Assembly (NCBI GenBank): GCA_028876495.1
Contig: JAGWRO010000072.1
Span: forward strand, 1 to 62,537
From: Bacteroidota bacterium
Lineage (GTDB): Bacteria > Bacteroidota > Bacteroidia > Chitinophagales > Chitinophagaceae
Reading direction: 5' to 3'
Length of the DNA stretch: 62,537 nt
Under the pieces are notes generated by a model that worked only from the letters and a program-made list of their open reading frames with translations, ran no database searches and had not been told where the DNA came from. This document shows, piece after piece, positions 27,701-35,971 of this stretch; the first letter of the stretch is position 1, and each line of letters starts with the position of its first letter. Made by a program: the position numbers and the translations under genes.

Positions 27701-27903
27701 TTATTAACACCGATGTAAAAAACATTGGGTTGTTGTACTACACCAGTGGCGCCAACGGTTCTGCCTCCGCGATAGGGGCCGATGCTCCTCCATTCCAGCC
27801 CGTTCAACAACGAAGTATCAAAAGATTGAGCAAAAGTTGAATAACCAATAAAAAGTGCACCAAACAGAAGAACCAGGTGGTTCCATTGATTGCTTTTTTT
27901 CAT
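24769..27903 (-). CDS. Secreted VPS10/sortilin-like BNR-repeat protein
   Basis: A 1044-residue protein with a signal peptide (residues 1-~26, ending AQS). The first ~700 residues are a multi-bladed beta-propeller with recurrent Asp-box motifs (STDAGKTW, STDGGDTW, SVDGGKTW, TVNGGDTW). Motifs such as YRGGRTVGATGVVQQPNVFY are characteristic of the Bacteroidota 'glycosyl hydrolase' VPS10 family. After a beta-sandwich stretch the last ~200 residues are helical. Despite its usual database name, hydrolase activity is not shown. It probably binds sugars or proteins at the outer surface. It is single-copy here with no partner gene. Confidence 0.85.
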   Translation of the reverse strand: MKKSNQWNHLVLLFGALFIGYSTFAQSFDTSLLNGLEWRSIGPYRGGRTVGATGVVQQPNVFYIGVNNGGVWKSTDYGITWHPVFDHEPTGSIGTIAVAPSDPNIIYVGSGEGLHRPDLSVGNGIYKSTDAGKTWSHLGLRDGQQIPQIAVDEKNPDRLFVAVLGHPYGPNKERGIYRSLNGGKTFEKVLYIDENTGGDDVAIDPKNPNTVYATLWKSREGPWENGEWSGAEGGVYKSTDGGDTWKKMSNGLPANMVQAHIAIASSAPNILYVAIGTNETNDYGTGTGMGMYRSDNGGENWYRISDEDGRPEARIGGGDVPVLKVDPQNPETVFSTSIVVYKSVDGGKTWKGIRGAPGGDDYQNMWINPANPGIMLVTGDQGAIITVNGGDTWSSWYNQPTAQLYHVSADNDFPYNVYGGQQESGSVGISSRGNDGEITFRDWHPVGAQEYGYVAPDPLNSNIVYGGKITKYNKRTGQVVNISPKAKPNEHFRFVRTEPVVFSPVDKKTLYFAGNVLFKTQNGGDSWQVISPDLSRKTWDIPKSVGIYTNEEMKKMPRRGVIYTVAPSPLDINTIWAGTDDGLIQVTKDGGKNWKNVTPSAITSWSKISLMDAGHFNVNTAYAAVNRLRDDDLQPYIYKTHDGGKSWQLIVNGLPDEPINAVREDPKKKGLLFAASETALYVSFDDGNNWESLRQNMPATSVRDVIVKDNDLVAATHGRGFWILDDMNRLRQLAPGISEHNILFKPATAMRIRWNNNTDTPLPPDEPAGQNPPDGAVIDYYLKNQATEVTLDITDAKGNILRHYSNQDTLYKIPPENVPHYWIRPQQILPPTEGGHRFVWDMHTSPLNVPPSFPIAAIYKNTAPSPTSPWVMPGNYIVKLTVNGKAYTQPLVVKMDPRIHTPLAGLQRQYDLSLLCTENRRTISNQLNQLASIQHQAEGLKEKAGKNLFVELDSLISKLKGIMAGSINGKPYNLSMLQGSFAGMFGLLQEADITPTLETATVMKDLQKKFVEVEEEVKNIRLQTIPSINRQLKKEGLAALEVGE

Positions 27904-28184
27904 GCGTTCTGCAAGATTTAAATTAGTAAATAAAGGATTAAAGATAACTGAAATGCAGGCGTAAAATCCGGTTGATATTATTTTACCGTTTCCCTCGTTG
28001 CTGGTTTAGAAGATGCTTTTAAGAAAGAATAAACATTGCAATTTCTCGCTGTTTTCTGGTAGCTGAATTGGTTTAATGACAAAAGTCAATAAAAATCTTT
28101 CAGCTATCTGTTACTTTACTGTTACCAAATATTTTTTATAAGCTTTAAGGCATGATTATTGATTTTTACAACTAAAATCCTAAT

Positions 28185-28310
28185 ATGAAAGCCAAAAACA
28201 CCACAAAAAACCTGTCAGCAGTTCCCCTAATTGATGTTTCTTTTTTTACACCTGGCACTGATCAACTTGGTACAGTAGATAGTAAAAGCCCAGACTACAG
28301 GGATTCTTAA
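28185..28310 (+). CDS. Possible 41-residue peptide
   Basis: An ATG-initiated frame, MKAKNTTKNLSAVPL to a stop at 28310, within the 636-base gap 27904-28539. It has no signal or membrane segment; the C-terminal half is rich in Ser, Asp, Pro and Thr. No modification gene is nearby, so a peptide-product precursor is only a guess. The rest of the gap is AT-rich and shows nothing else. Confidence 0.2.
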   Translation: MKAKNTTKNLSAVPLIDVSFFTPGTDQLGTVDSKSPDYRDS

Positions 28311-28539
28311 CATCTTCCAAAAACAAAGGGTTAACATTTTTTTAATTACTTAATCCAACTCCGGACTTAAATAATGACACTAAGGTTATAAGAATTAACA
28401 AAATTTACCAGACCACAAAAACTAAGAATCTGAATTTCTGAAATCAAATCCCGGGTTTATCGAATAATACATACTACTCATTGTTTCCTTATTTATTAGT
28501 CATCTAAATCTAATTGTTTACCAACAAAACGACCAACCT

Positions 28540-29256
28540 ATGGAAAAAACAAAATGGAGGATACTGATTTTTTTGTTCTCAGGAATTTCATTTCTGGCGA
28601 TAAACTGCAAACATGAACTGCCTCTAGCAATCAGCACGGGAACAGATACAGGTACCGGAACTGGTGTTATTCCAACCCAGGCCAGTACCTGCAGCCCTGA
28701 TACAGCCTACTTTGCTAATACCATTCTACCACTTATTAACTCCAGTTGCGCTACTACCGGTTGCCATGACGCAATATCGCACAGGGAAGGAGTTACATTG
28801 ACCACCTACAGTCAAATAAGAGCCATGGTGACACCATTCAATTCCGGGGGCAGCAGGTTGTATAGTATAATTACCCGGACTTCGGGCGAAGATATAATGC
28901 CTCCGGCTGGTCCTTTGGCATCTGCACAAATAGCCAATATCAAAAAATGGATCGACCAGGGAGCGTTAAACAATCAATGTAACAGTGGTTGCGACTCATC
29001 AGTGTTTACCTATTCAGGTGCCGTTTCTGTCATCATGAATACTTACTGTGTTGGTTGCCACAACTCCAACTCGCTGGGTGGGGGGATAGATCTCAGCAAT
29101 TATATTGCAGTAAAAGCGGCCGCCCTGGGCAGAATGATGGGTAGTATTAATCATACTTCAGGTTATTCAGCGATGCCTAAAGGCGGTGCTAAATTATCTG
29201 ATTGCCAGATAGCACAGATTCAGAAATGGATACAAGCCGGCACATTAAATAATTAA
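28540..29256 (+). CDS. Di-haem cytochrome c-like lipoprotein
   Basis: A 238-residue lipoprotein (lipobox LAINC, Cys23) with a Gly/Thr-rich linker. Two tandem cytochrome-like units follow. Unit 1 has an unusual CX4CH haem site (CATTGCH) with an IMPPAG Met ligand region, unit 2 a standard CXXCH (CVGCH) with AMPKGG. Each ends with an IxKWIxxGxLNN helix. It begins a five-gene run (28540-31570), with a 27-base gap to the next gene, so it is probably an exported electron carrier held in a membrane. The partner enzyme is not in the window. Confidence 0.8.
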   Translation: MEKTKWRILIFLFSGISFLAINCKHELPLAISTGTDTGTGTGVIPTQASTCSPDTAYFANTILPLINSSCATTGCHDAISHREGVTLTTYSQIRAMVTPFNSGGSRLYSIITRTSGEDIMPPAGPLASAQIANIKKWIDQGALNNQCNSGCDSSVFTYSGAVSVIMNTYCVGCHNSNSLGGGIDLSNYIAVKAAALGRMMGSINHTSGYSAMPKGGAKLSDCQIAQIQKWIQAGTLNN

Positions 29257-29283
29257 AGAAAAAATCTAAAATAGTATATAAAG

Positions 29284-29658
29284 ATGCGTTTAAGAATAGC
29301 GTTTGTTTTAATTCTTTTTATTTCAATAATAGCGTTGTTTGTCTCCGGGTGTTATTATGATAATGAGCAATTGCTTTATCCTGCTCCGGCAGCTGGAAGT
29401 TGCGCAGGCATAAATGCAAAATTTAGCACCGACGTAGCACCCATCATATCATCGAAATGTGCCACAGCCGGTTGCCACAATGGAGCCAGCTCGGCAGGCG
29501 GAACAGTACTGGAAACCTATGCTCAAATTTCTGCCAAGGCGGTACGTATCAGGCAGCGTTGCATCGTGGAAAAAACCATGCCGCCCGGTGGAGGACTTTC
29601 AACCTCAGAAATCGCCATTTTAAACTGCTGGATTTCTTCCGGCATTCCTAACAATTAA
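29284..29658 (+). CDS. Mono-haem cytochrome c-like lipoprotein
   Basis: A 124-residue lipoprotein (lipobox FVSGC, Cys23) with one unit of the same type as the preceding gene: haem site CATAGCH (CX4CH), then MPPGGG and the closing CWISSGIPNN. It looks like a diverged single-unit paralogue. It lies 27 bases after the first cytochrome gene and 11 bases before the next gene. Confidence 0.78.
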   Translation: MRLRIAFVLILFISIIALFVSGCYYDNEQLLYPAPAAGSCAGINAKFSTDVAPIISSKCATAGCHNGASSAGGTVLETYAQISAKAVRIRQRCIVEKTMPPGGGLSTSEIAILNCWISSGIPNN

Positions 29659-29669
29659 ATTTAATTTCT

Positions 29670-30098
29670 ATGAAAAAGCAATGGAAAAAAATTCTCTATG
29701 CAGCAATGCTAATAACTTTTGCGGCAGCAGGCTATGGCTTTTATTTATTTAATAAAAAACCCGCAGATATCAGAACCCTACCCTACAAATATGAGCTTAC
29801 TGCTTCTAACCTGGTGGGTGATTTCAATAAGGATGAAACCGCAGCCGATAAAAAGTATGTGGATAAGGTAATTGCTGTAAAAGGAAAGGTATCTGAAGTG
29901 AAACTTGAACCATCAACAGGCCAGGCTACTGTTATTTTAGACAGTGGCGACCCTTTGGCTGCTGTCACCTGCAGTTTTTATGATGATGAAGCTGGATCAT
30001 TAAAAAAAATAAAACAGGGTGAATCTATTGTTGTAAAAGGGAGGTGCACCGGGAAATTAATGGACGTTGTTTTAAACAAATGCAGTATTGAAAAATAA
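29670..30098 (+). CDS. OB-fold (tRNA_anti-like) membrane-anchored protein
   Basis: A 142-residue protein with an N-terminal membrane helix (residues ~8-26) and a periplasmic OB-fold domain of the tRNA_anti-like family (PF12869). The signature is LVGDFNKDETAADKKYVDKV followed by IAVKGKVSEVK and IVVKGRCTGK. The name reflects fold only. It lies in the middle of the cytochrome/YceI operon and may be an assembly or docking factor; that is inferred from position. Confidence 0.8.
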   Translation: MKKQWKKILYAAMLITFAAAGYGFYLFNKKPADIRTLPYKYELTASNLVGDFNKDETAADKKYVDKVIAVKGKVSEVKLEPSTGQATVILDSGDPLAAVTCSFYDDEAGSLKKIKQGESIVVKGRCTGKLMDVVLNKCSIEK

Positions 30099-30115
30099 AA
30101 AAATATAAACCCTCT

Positions 30116-30667
30116 ATGAAAAAGTTCATTCTAATTGTCTCATCGATTTTATTGGTCCACATTTCCTTTGCACAAAAAAGATATTTCACCAAAACCGGCA
30201 TTGTTTCTTTTGAAGCCGGAACAGCCGTGGAAGATATTGATGCTATCAATAAATCAGTTACCAGCATTTTCGACGCAACTTCAGGCCAGTATGAATTTGC
30301 TTTGCTGGTGAACGGTTTTGAATTTAAGCGTTCTTTGATGCAGCAGCATTTTAATGAAGATTATCTCGAAAGCGATAAATATCCCAAGTCAACCTTCAAA
30401 GGAAAAATCACCAATATTGATCAGGTGAATTTTAAAAAGGATGGCACCTACCCTGTTACGGTTAAAGGTATTTTGGAGATGCACGGTGTAAAAAAGGAAA
30501 TAGAAACGCCCGGCGTATTTAAAGTGAAGGGGGATGACGTTTCCTCCACAGCCACTTTCACCATTTTACTGGAAGACTATCAAATTGCCATTCCAAGTTT
30601 GGTGAAAGATAAAATATCAAAAACAGTTAAGATAAGTGTGAATTGCAGCTATTCAATTTTAAAATAA
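30116..30667 (+). CDS. YceI family periplasmic protein
   Basis: A 183-residue protein with a signal peptide (cleavage after HISFA, near residue 18). It has the YceI lipocalin-like barrel pattern: FTKTGIVSFEA at the start, SDKYPKSTFKGKI, and GTYPVTVKGILEMHGVKKEI in the middle. YceI proteins bind long polyisoprenoid lipids such as quinones or bactoprenol. In an operon with haem proteins a quinone-linked role is plausible. Gap to the next gene is 21 bases. Confidence 0.87.
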   Translation: MKKFILIVSSILLVHISFAQKRYFTKTGIVSFEAGTAVEDIDAINKSVTSIFDATSGQYEFALLVNGFEFKRSLMQQHFNEDYLESDKYPKSTFKGKITNIDQVNFKKDGTYPVTVKGILEMHGVKKEIETPGVFKVKGDDVSSTATFTILLEDYQIAIPSLVKDKISKTVKISVNCSYSILK

Positions 30668-30688
30668 ACAACCCTAATACCAATCTGA

Positions 30689-31570
30689 ATGCGAAAGATT
30701 ATTGTAATACTTTTTGTTATAAACTCTTCCTCTGTTTTTGCCCAGAGCGATTTATTGTCACTTGTAGATAAGAAAGATAAAAGTAAAAAAGAGCATATCT
30801 CCAATGCTTTTAAATCAGCCCGCGTTATTAACGGCGAATCGATGGAGTTCATTGGCAAGGGAGTACTTGATGTAAGAATATTACATAGGTTTGGACTGAT
30901 CAATTCAGGGTTTAATAACCTGTATGGTTTAGACCAGGCCAGTATGCGCTTTGGCTTCGGTTATGGCCTCTCAAAAAATCTTACTGCCGAGCTTGGAAGA
31001 AGCAATGTAGGCAAAGAGTGGGATGGCTCCCTCAAGTTTCGCCCAATTTGGCAGTCAACAGGTGGTAGTTGGCCCTCCCCGGTTTCCGTGGTTTTGGTAA
31101 CAGGCTCAACGATCAGCACCATGCCGTGGACAGATCCTACCCGGAAAAATTTCTTTTCCAGCCGCATGGCTTTTTATAATGAAATAATTATTGGAAGAAA
31201 ATTCAATGAAATATTCACTTTGCAAATAGCGCCCATATTTATTCATCGTAATATGGTGCCGCTGGCCACCGACCAAAATGATGCTTATGCCTGCAGCGTA
31301 GGTACCCGTTTTAAACTGTCAAAGCATACCGCCTTTGTTGCTGAATATACTTACATCATCCAGGGAGTTGATAAAACAGTTTATAAAAACCCCTTATCCA
31401 TCGGATTTGATATCGAAACCGGCGGCCATGTATTCCAGTTACACTTTTCAAATGCCACCGGTATGAATGAAAAAGCGTTTATTACCGGAACTACCAATAG
31501 TTGGGCTAAAGGCGAAATAAGCTTTGGATTTAATTTGTCAAGAGTATTTACTGTGGGTCATTCAAATTGA
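30689..31570 (+). CDS. DUF5777 family outer-membrane beta-barrel protein
   Basis: A 293-residue protein with a signal peptide (residues 1-~18, SSVFAQ) and beta-barrel alternation throughout. GKGVLDVRILHRFGLIN and MRFGFGYGLSKNLTAELGRS are typical DUF5777 signatures, and the protein ends with the strand SFGFNLSRVFTVGHSN. It closes the operon and would be its outer-membrane component, either a porin or an organiser for the haem lipoproteins. The role is inference. Confidence 0.82.
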   Translation: MRKIIVILFVINSSSVFAQSDLLSLVDKKDKSKKEHISNAFKSARVINGESMEFIGKGVLDVRILHRFGLINSGFNNLYGLDQASMRFGFGYGLSKNLTAELGRSNVGKEWDGSLKFRPIWQSTGGSWPSPVSVVLVTGSTISTMPWTDPTRKNFFSSRMAFYNEIIIGRKFNEIFTLQIAPIFIHRNMVPLATDQNDAYACSVGTRFKLSKHTAFVAEYTYIIQGVDKTVYKNPLSIGFDIETGGHVFQLHFSNATGMNEKAFITGTTNSWAKGEISFGFNLSRVFTVGHSN

Positions 31571-31690
31571 TTTAAATGTTAGAAACATTGCCCTGGCGAG
31601 ATCGAAAACAGATAATTTATGCATGCTTCAACTGATTTTAATCATAAAATTTTCATCGCAAAAACCCTAACTTTCGTAAAATTATAAGGC

Positions 31691-32146
31691 ATGAAATACG
31701 TGTTGCCACTCGTTATATTATCATTCTTTAACTTCTTCAATTTAGCAGCACAGGAAAACAAAACTTCAACAGATTCGGCTTTTCATTACCAGGGCCTTAC
31801 CAAAGAACAATGTCCAACGGAGTTTCTAACCTATATTAATATAGATTCGCTCCGATCAAAAGCAGTATTACTGGTATTGAATGAATCGCTGCATCCGTTG
31901 GGGCGTTACGAGTTTTTTGATGATGACGCCAGGGTTCGTTCACTGCATATACCTATGCGTATGAATCGTTGTACAATGCTTTATATTGATAGCGGAGTAC
32001 ATCGTTATCATACCATGTATCAAAGGTTAAGAGATCCGGTCAACTACGAACCCGGCAAAATCTATATAGCTCGTTTATTTTCCCGGAAAGTTTGGCCGCT
32101 GGGTGGTCTTTCCATTATAAAAAAAATGAAAAGGGAGAGCCTGTAG
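31691..32146 (+). CDS. Hypothetical secreted protein, probably frameshifted near its end
   Basis: The protein has a signal peptide (cleavage after NLAAQ) and 151 residues in the open frame. The last ~15 residues (LGGLSIIKKMKRESL) look foreign. From about 32095 another frame reads GWSFHYKKNEKGEPVEYAAV and runs to a stop at 32241, giving a smoother protein of ~183 residues. A one-base change near 32085-32105 therefore probably broke or mis-read this gene. Family unknown. Confidence 0.6.
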   Translation: MKYVLPLVILSFFNFFNLAAQENKTSTDSAFHYQGLTKEQCPTEFLTYINIDSLRSKAVLLVLNESLHPLGRYEFFDDDARVRSLHIPMRMNRCTMLYIDSGVHRYHTMYQRLRDPVNYEPGKIYIARLFSRKVWPLGGLSIIKKMKRESL

Positions 32147-32288
32147 AGTATGCTGCTGTTTTATTTGAATATATCGATGCCGCCACCGCAACCGGCTTAT
32201 ACAGCCGTATTAATAAAAAAGAGATTCTGGTGAATGAGTAACCGGTAGCAAAAAATTTCTTAAAGTAAAAACAGCAACCCTCATTTTT

Positions 32289-32321
32289 CCTGCCCGAATC
32301 AATTTGTTGAGGCGGGTGTTG
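32289..32321. repeat. Dispersed CCTGCCCGAAT repeat, copy 2
   Basis: Matches 11804-11836, located 20 kb away, with only a few changes. Confidence 0.65.
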
Positions 32322-32439
32322 ATCTACTGTTTAGGTAACTCCCCCTAACGGGAGCCATTACCAGAAAACAGAATCGTAACAAAAGTTACCAATAACCTCA
32401 GTTTCCGGTTTTACCTTTACAAAAAATAAAACTATTATT

Positions 32440-32808
32440 ATGGCAACAATACAACTTACCACAAAGGATTTTAAAGAAAAAGTATTTAACTACGAAACAG
32501 AAAAAGATTGGAAATACGAAGGATTACCTGCCATTGTTGACTTTTATGCTGACTGGTGCGGCCCATGCAAAATGGTAGCTCCGATTTTGGAAGAACTTTC
32601 AAATGAATACGAGAACAGGTTGGTTATTTATAAAGTAAATACAGACAGGGAGCAGGAATTATCTGCCGTATTTGGCATACAGAGTATCCCCACCATGCTT
32701 TTTATTGGCGCCGATGGCGAACCAATGATGCAGCCGGGTGCTTTGCCCAAGCACCTGCTAAAACAAGTAATTGAAGAACAATTACTGGTACCTGCAAAAG
32801 CAGAATAA
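32440..32808 (+). CDS. trxA: Thioredoxin
   Basis: A 122-residue cytosolic thioredoxin with no signal peptide. The redox motif WCGPC is at residues 39-43 within VDFYADWCGPCKMVAP, and the cis-proline loop reads SIPTML. It reduces protein disulphides with electrons from thioredoxin reductase. It has a slightly long N-terminus with FNYETEKDWKYEGLP before the first strand, as usual in Bacteroidota. It is monocistronic, with a strong terminator downstream. Confidence 0.93.
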   Translation: MATIQLTTKDFKEKVFNYETEKDWKYEGLPAIVDFYADWCGPCKMVAPILEELSNEYENRLVIYKVNTDREQELSAVFGIQSIPTMLFIGADGEPMMQPGALPKHLLKQVIEEQLLVPAKAE

Positions 32809-32840
32809 TGTTTAGTTAGATATATCCAGTGGTTTCAAAG

Positions 32841-32868
32841 GCCGGTAATTGATTTGCCGGCTTTTTTA
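32841..32868 (+). terminator. Rho-independent terminator of the thioredoxin gene
   Basis: Stem GCCGGTAA / TTGCCGGC (one G-T pair) with TTGAT loop, followed by a run of seven T residues. Confidence 0.8.
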
Positions 32869-32927
32869 TAAAATAAAATTTCCTTTTTTTTATTGGTTCA
32901 CTGGTAGGTAAGCCATAGCTTCTGCCT

Positions 32928-33309
32928 TCAGTTTGCCAGGGCCAATATGATTGAAAAAACGGCCAGCAATAAAGTAACCGGCGTGAACAACCTTTTTTCA
33001 AGTTTGTTTTTTGAAACCGCATTTCCTAAAGTATTCAATAAAAATAAGGCAGCCATAAACCAAATAGAATACGTTATTATTTTTTTTGGAATAGAAATTT
33101 CCAGGTAATTCGCCTTCACTAAAATCAAACCAATGAACAGCAAGTTTAATAATAACGACACCATTTCAAAGCGATACATTTGCGCATCAGATTTTAACCT
33201 GCCTCCCCAAACTGCCCGGTAAGGAATAATTTTCAACAGGATGCCCAAATGCAACAACAAAAACAGGGGAGAGTAAAATTAGAAGTCCGGTTTGGGCAAT
33301 AGGAATCAT
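32928..33309 (-). pseudogene. Small polytopic membrane protein, frameshifted near the N-terminus
   Basis: The main frame (32928-33260) gives 110 residues beginning only with TTG: LHLGILLKIIPYR then WGGRLKSDAQMYRFEMVS, with three further helices. Just upstream, in another frame, an ATG at 33309 reads MIPIAQTGLLILLSPVFVV, which would be the missing first helix. Joining them needs a single-base shift at about 33255-33285. The whole resembles a four-helix hypothetical protein common in Bacteroidota. No function is known. The spacer 33310-33650 holds only a palindrome and a promoter element for the next gene. Confidence 0.55.
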
Positions 33310-33508
33310 CGTGTTGAAAATAATTTGTGAAATCAATTTTCGGCCCTGAATCTGCAGGTACGAAGAGACGGCAAAAATGAGAATATATTTCCAAAACGTT
33401 AGTTTTAAGTCTGCCCATAAATCAGGAATTATATTTTTTTATTTGTTTACTGCCAACAGACCATTAAATTTGGTAATTCTTTTTCGTATTGCCTGGTAAT
33501 TTGTTTGA

Positions 33509-33522
33509 CAGATAGGTATCTG
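33509..33522. promoter_or_regulatory. Palindromic operator candidate upstream of the sugar porter
   Basis: CAGATA-GG-TATCTG is a perfect 14-base palindrome, 25 bases upstream of the -7 element at 33547. A repressor or activator site is inferred. Confidence 0.4.
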
Positions 33523-33546
33523 CCTGCCAGCCTGACAATCGAAAAC

Positions 33547-33554
33547 TATATTTG
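33547..33554 (+). promoter_or_regulatory. Bacteroidota-type -7 promoter element
   Basis: TATATTTG matches TAnnTTTG exactly. It would give a leader of about 90 bases for the sugar porter gene at 33651. Confidence 0.45.
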
Positions 33555-33650
33555 AATCGATCTTAATTTTTCAACAAAGCTTATGTTGATGAACAGGAAA
33601 TAAGCGTGTATTAAAACCTTTTCACATCATACAAAATATCACTTCTTACC

Positions 33651-35141
33651 ATGAAAGAAAAATCGTACAACAAAAACCTGGTAACTATTATTGCTGCCGT
33701 TGCCGCCACAGGCGGGCTTTTATTCGGGTTTGATACCGGGGTTATTTCCGGTGCCATACCCTTTTTTCAACAAGACTTTCATTTAAGCAACAGCATGGTG
33801 GAAAACATTACCACTGCAGGATTAGCCGGTGCAGTAATTGGTGCTATCCTCACAGGCAGGTTATCAGATATTTTCGGAAGAAAAAAAACCATATTGAGTG
33901 CGGCAATTATTTTTGTGATCGGAGCCGCGTGGTCAGGATGGGCTCCCACTCCTGAATCTTTAATCATCGCCCGCTTATTTATCGGCCTGGCGATTGGTAT
34001 TTCTTCTTTCTCGGTTCCGTTGTACATTGCCGAAATCTCTCCTTCGCATATCCGTGGCCGTTTGGTATCACTGTTTCAGCTACTCATTACCATAGGCATT
34101 CTTGTTTCCTATTTAAGCGATCTTGCTTTTGCCAATAATAACGATTTACAGTCGTGGAGGCCTATGTTTTACATGGGCATCGTTCCCGGGCTAATCCTGC
34201 TCATAGGGATATTCTTTCTGCCCGAGACGCCGCGTTGGCTGATGAGCAAAGGCCGTGAAGAAGAAGGCCTCAGAATATTGAAAAGAATTGAAGAGCCGTC
34301 TTTGGTAGAAGAATCCATGCAGCGAATGAGAGACGAATTGGAGAAAGACAGAAGCCGTCCAAATTTTAGGGAAGTATTTCGCCCATGGCTGAGGCATGCC
34401 TTAATTATTGCAGTAGGAATCATGTTTGTCCAGCAATTTGTAGGAATTAATACAGTTATTTATTACAGCCCCAAAATATTTATGATCGTGGGTTTCCAGG
34501 GCGCTCATGCGGCTATATGGGCTGCTGTTAGTGTAGGCGCAGTCAATGTGGCTTTCACGGTTCTTTCTCTTTTTATGATTGATAAATTGGGTCGCAGAAA
34601 ACTATATTTTATTGGCCTCGTCGGAATTGTCGTTTCGCTCTTTGCACTAGGCTTGGTATTTGCCTTTCACGACAGTTTGGGAGATACCGGAAAATGGCTG
34701 GCCATTGTTTTTGTATGGGTTTATATTGCTTTTTTCGCCATCAGCCTCGGCCCGCTTGGATGGCTGATCATCTCCGAAATTTTCCCATTAAGGGTAAGAG
34801 GGATCGGTTCTTCCATCGGTTCTCTTTCAAACTGGCTTTTCAATGGTATTGTCGCGTTTACCTTTTTTAAAATTGTAAAACTGTTTACCGCTTCGGGTGC
34901 GGGAATTATCACTCATGAGAAGCTATACGACGCCGCTACCAACACTTTTACCATGCAGGCGGTAGACAATGGAAATCCTGCAGGTGCCTTCTGGTTTTAT
35001 GCCGCCATCGGCGTTTTAGGAATTATCTGGGGTTATTTTTATCTGCCCGAAACCAAGGGCGTTGCTTTGGAAAAAATTGAGGATCATTGGCGCATGGGAG
35101 GAAAACCAAGGCATTTGCACAAAGCTCAAAGCGGAAGCTAA
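33651..35141 (+). CDS. Sugar porter family MFS transporter (sugar:H+ symporter-like)
   Basis: A 496-residue MFS protein with 12 predicted helices. Sugar-porter signatures are complete: GGLLFGFDTGVISGA in helix 1, GRLSDIFGRKK after helix 2, the PETPRW motif after helix 6, QQFVGINTVIYYSP in helix 7 and the closing PETKG. It resembles XylE-type proton-coupled xylose/arabinose/glucose carriers. The sugar is not predictable. An upstream palindrome and TAnnTTTG box and a downstream bidirectional terminator make it a single-gene unit. Confidence 0.92.
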   Translation: MKEKSYNKNLVTIIAAVAATGGLLFGFDTGVISGAIPFFQQDFHLSNSMVENITTAGLAGAVIGAILTGRLSDIFGRKKTILSAAIIFVIGAAWSGWAPTPESLIIARLFIGLAIGISSFSVPLYIAEISPSHIRGRLVSLFQLLITIGILVSYLSDLAFANNNDLQSWRPMFYMGIVPGLILLIGIFFLPETPRWLMSKGREEEGLRILKRIEEPSLVEESMQRMRDELEKDRSRPNFREVFRPWLRHALIIAVGIMFVQQFVGINTVIYYSPKIFMIVGFQGAHAAIWAAVSVGAVNVAFTVLSLFMIDKLGRRKLYFIGLVGIVVSLFALGLVFAFHDSLGDTGKWLAIVFVWVYIAFFAISLGPLGWLIISEIFPLRVRGIGSSIGSLSNWLFNGIVAFTFFKIVKLFTASGAGIITHEKLYDAATNTFTMQAVDNGNPAGAFWFYAAIGVLGIIWGYFYLPETKGVALEKIEDHWRMGGKPRHLHKAQSGS

Positions 35142-35148
35142 TCTTTTT

Positions 35149-35187
35149 ATTCTCTGCAATTTCTCCTAACGGGAAATTGCAGAGAAT
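35149..35187. terminator. Bidirectional terminator between convergent genes
   Basis: A perfect 15-base stem (35149-35163 with 35173-35187, arm ATTCTCTGCAATTTC) and a nine-base loop, with TTTTT on the left side. It separates the sugar porter (+) from YccF (-). Confidence 0.85.
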
Positions 35188-35556
35188 TCATATAATCGTT
35201 TTACCAAAAGGCATCAATGAAATTTCTACCAGCTTAAAATGCTGGCGTGCAAAAGGAATACCAATGATGGTAATAAATAAAATGATTCCGAAGAAAATGT
35301 GAACAACTGCCGTATACAACCCGCCACACAACAGCCATATTATATTGCAGAACAAATTAAGGCACCCGTTGCTGTGTGAGTTGCTCACCACACGCCTGCC
35401 GAAAGGCCACAATACAAGTCCGGCTATTTTAAAACATTGCAACCCCCATGGAATACCAACAACCGTGAGGCATAATATAATGCCGCCAAACAAATAGCCG
35501 ATAGCCGCCAAAAAGCCACCAAAAATTAGCCATATAATATTTCCGATAAAATTCAC
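35188..35556 (-). CDS. YccF domain-containing inner-membrane protein
   Basis: A 122-residue membrane protein with two repeated YccF units (PF03733). Unit 1 has NIIWLIFGGFLAAIGYLFGG and GIPWGLQCFKIAGLVLWPFG; unit 2 has NIIWLLCGGLYTAVVHIFFG and GIPFARQHFKLVEISLMPFG. Four membrane segments. Function unknown. The stop codon abuts the shared terminator. The gap 35557-35971 upstream of the next gene contains nothing recognisable other than a TATTTTTG at 35960 too close to the proB start to be a confident promoter. Confidence 0.88.
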   Translation of the reverse strand: MNFIGNIIWLIFGGFLAAIGYLFGGIILCLTVVGIPWGLQCFKIAGLVLWPFGRRVVSNSHSNGCLNLFCNIIWLLCGGLYTAVVHIFFGIILFITIIGIPFARQHFKLVEISLMPFGKTII

Positions 35557-35971
35557 TGAACGTAATTTGTTATCAAATATACTAAGTGATCAGGATAGCA
35601 ATTTATAGGGCTGATTATACCTGTTGCAATAGCTGAGCGATTATATCTTTAAACCATCGGAATTTTTATATTCCCTTATAGTTACCTGGCTCTTTACCAG
35701 TTGGTGAAATATGGATAATGTAAAAAAGGAAAGTAAAAACAATCCCCGTTAATTAAACTAACACTATAAGAAAAAAAATAATTCTCAGTTGCTGATACTT
35801 GCCGTTCTACACATTTGCATGGCAAAACTACCTTCGCTATGTTACCACATCATTATATACTTATTAAAAAATGGTTACCAAAAGCCCATGCTACATGCCT
35901 GCTTACCAACTTAAAAGTAGAAAGGCAGACAACCTTTCCTGAAATAATCCCCGAATCTCTATTTTTGCTGC

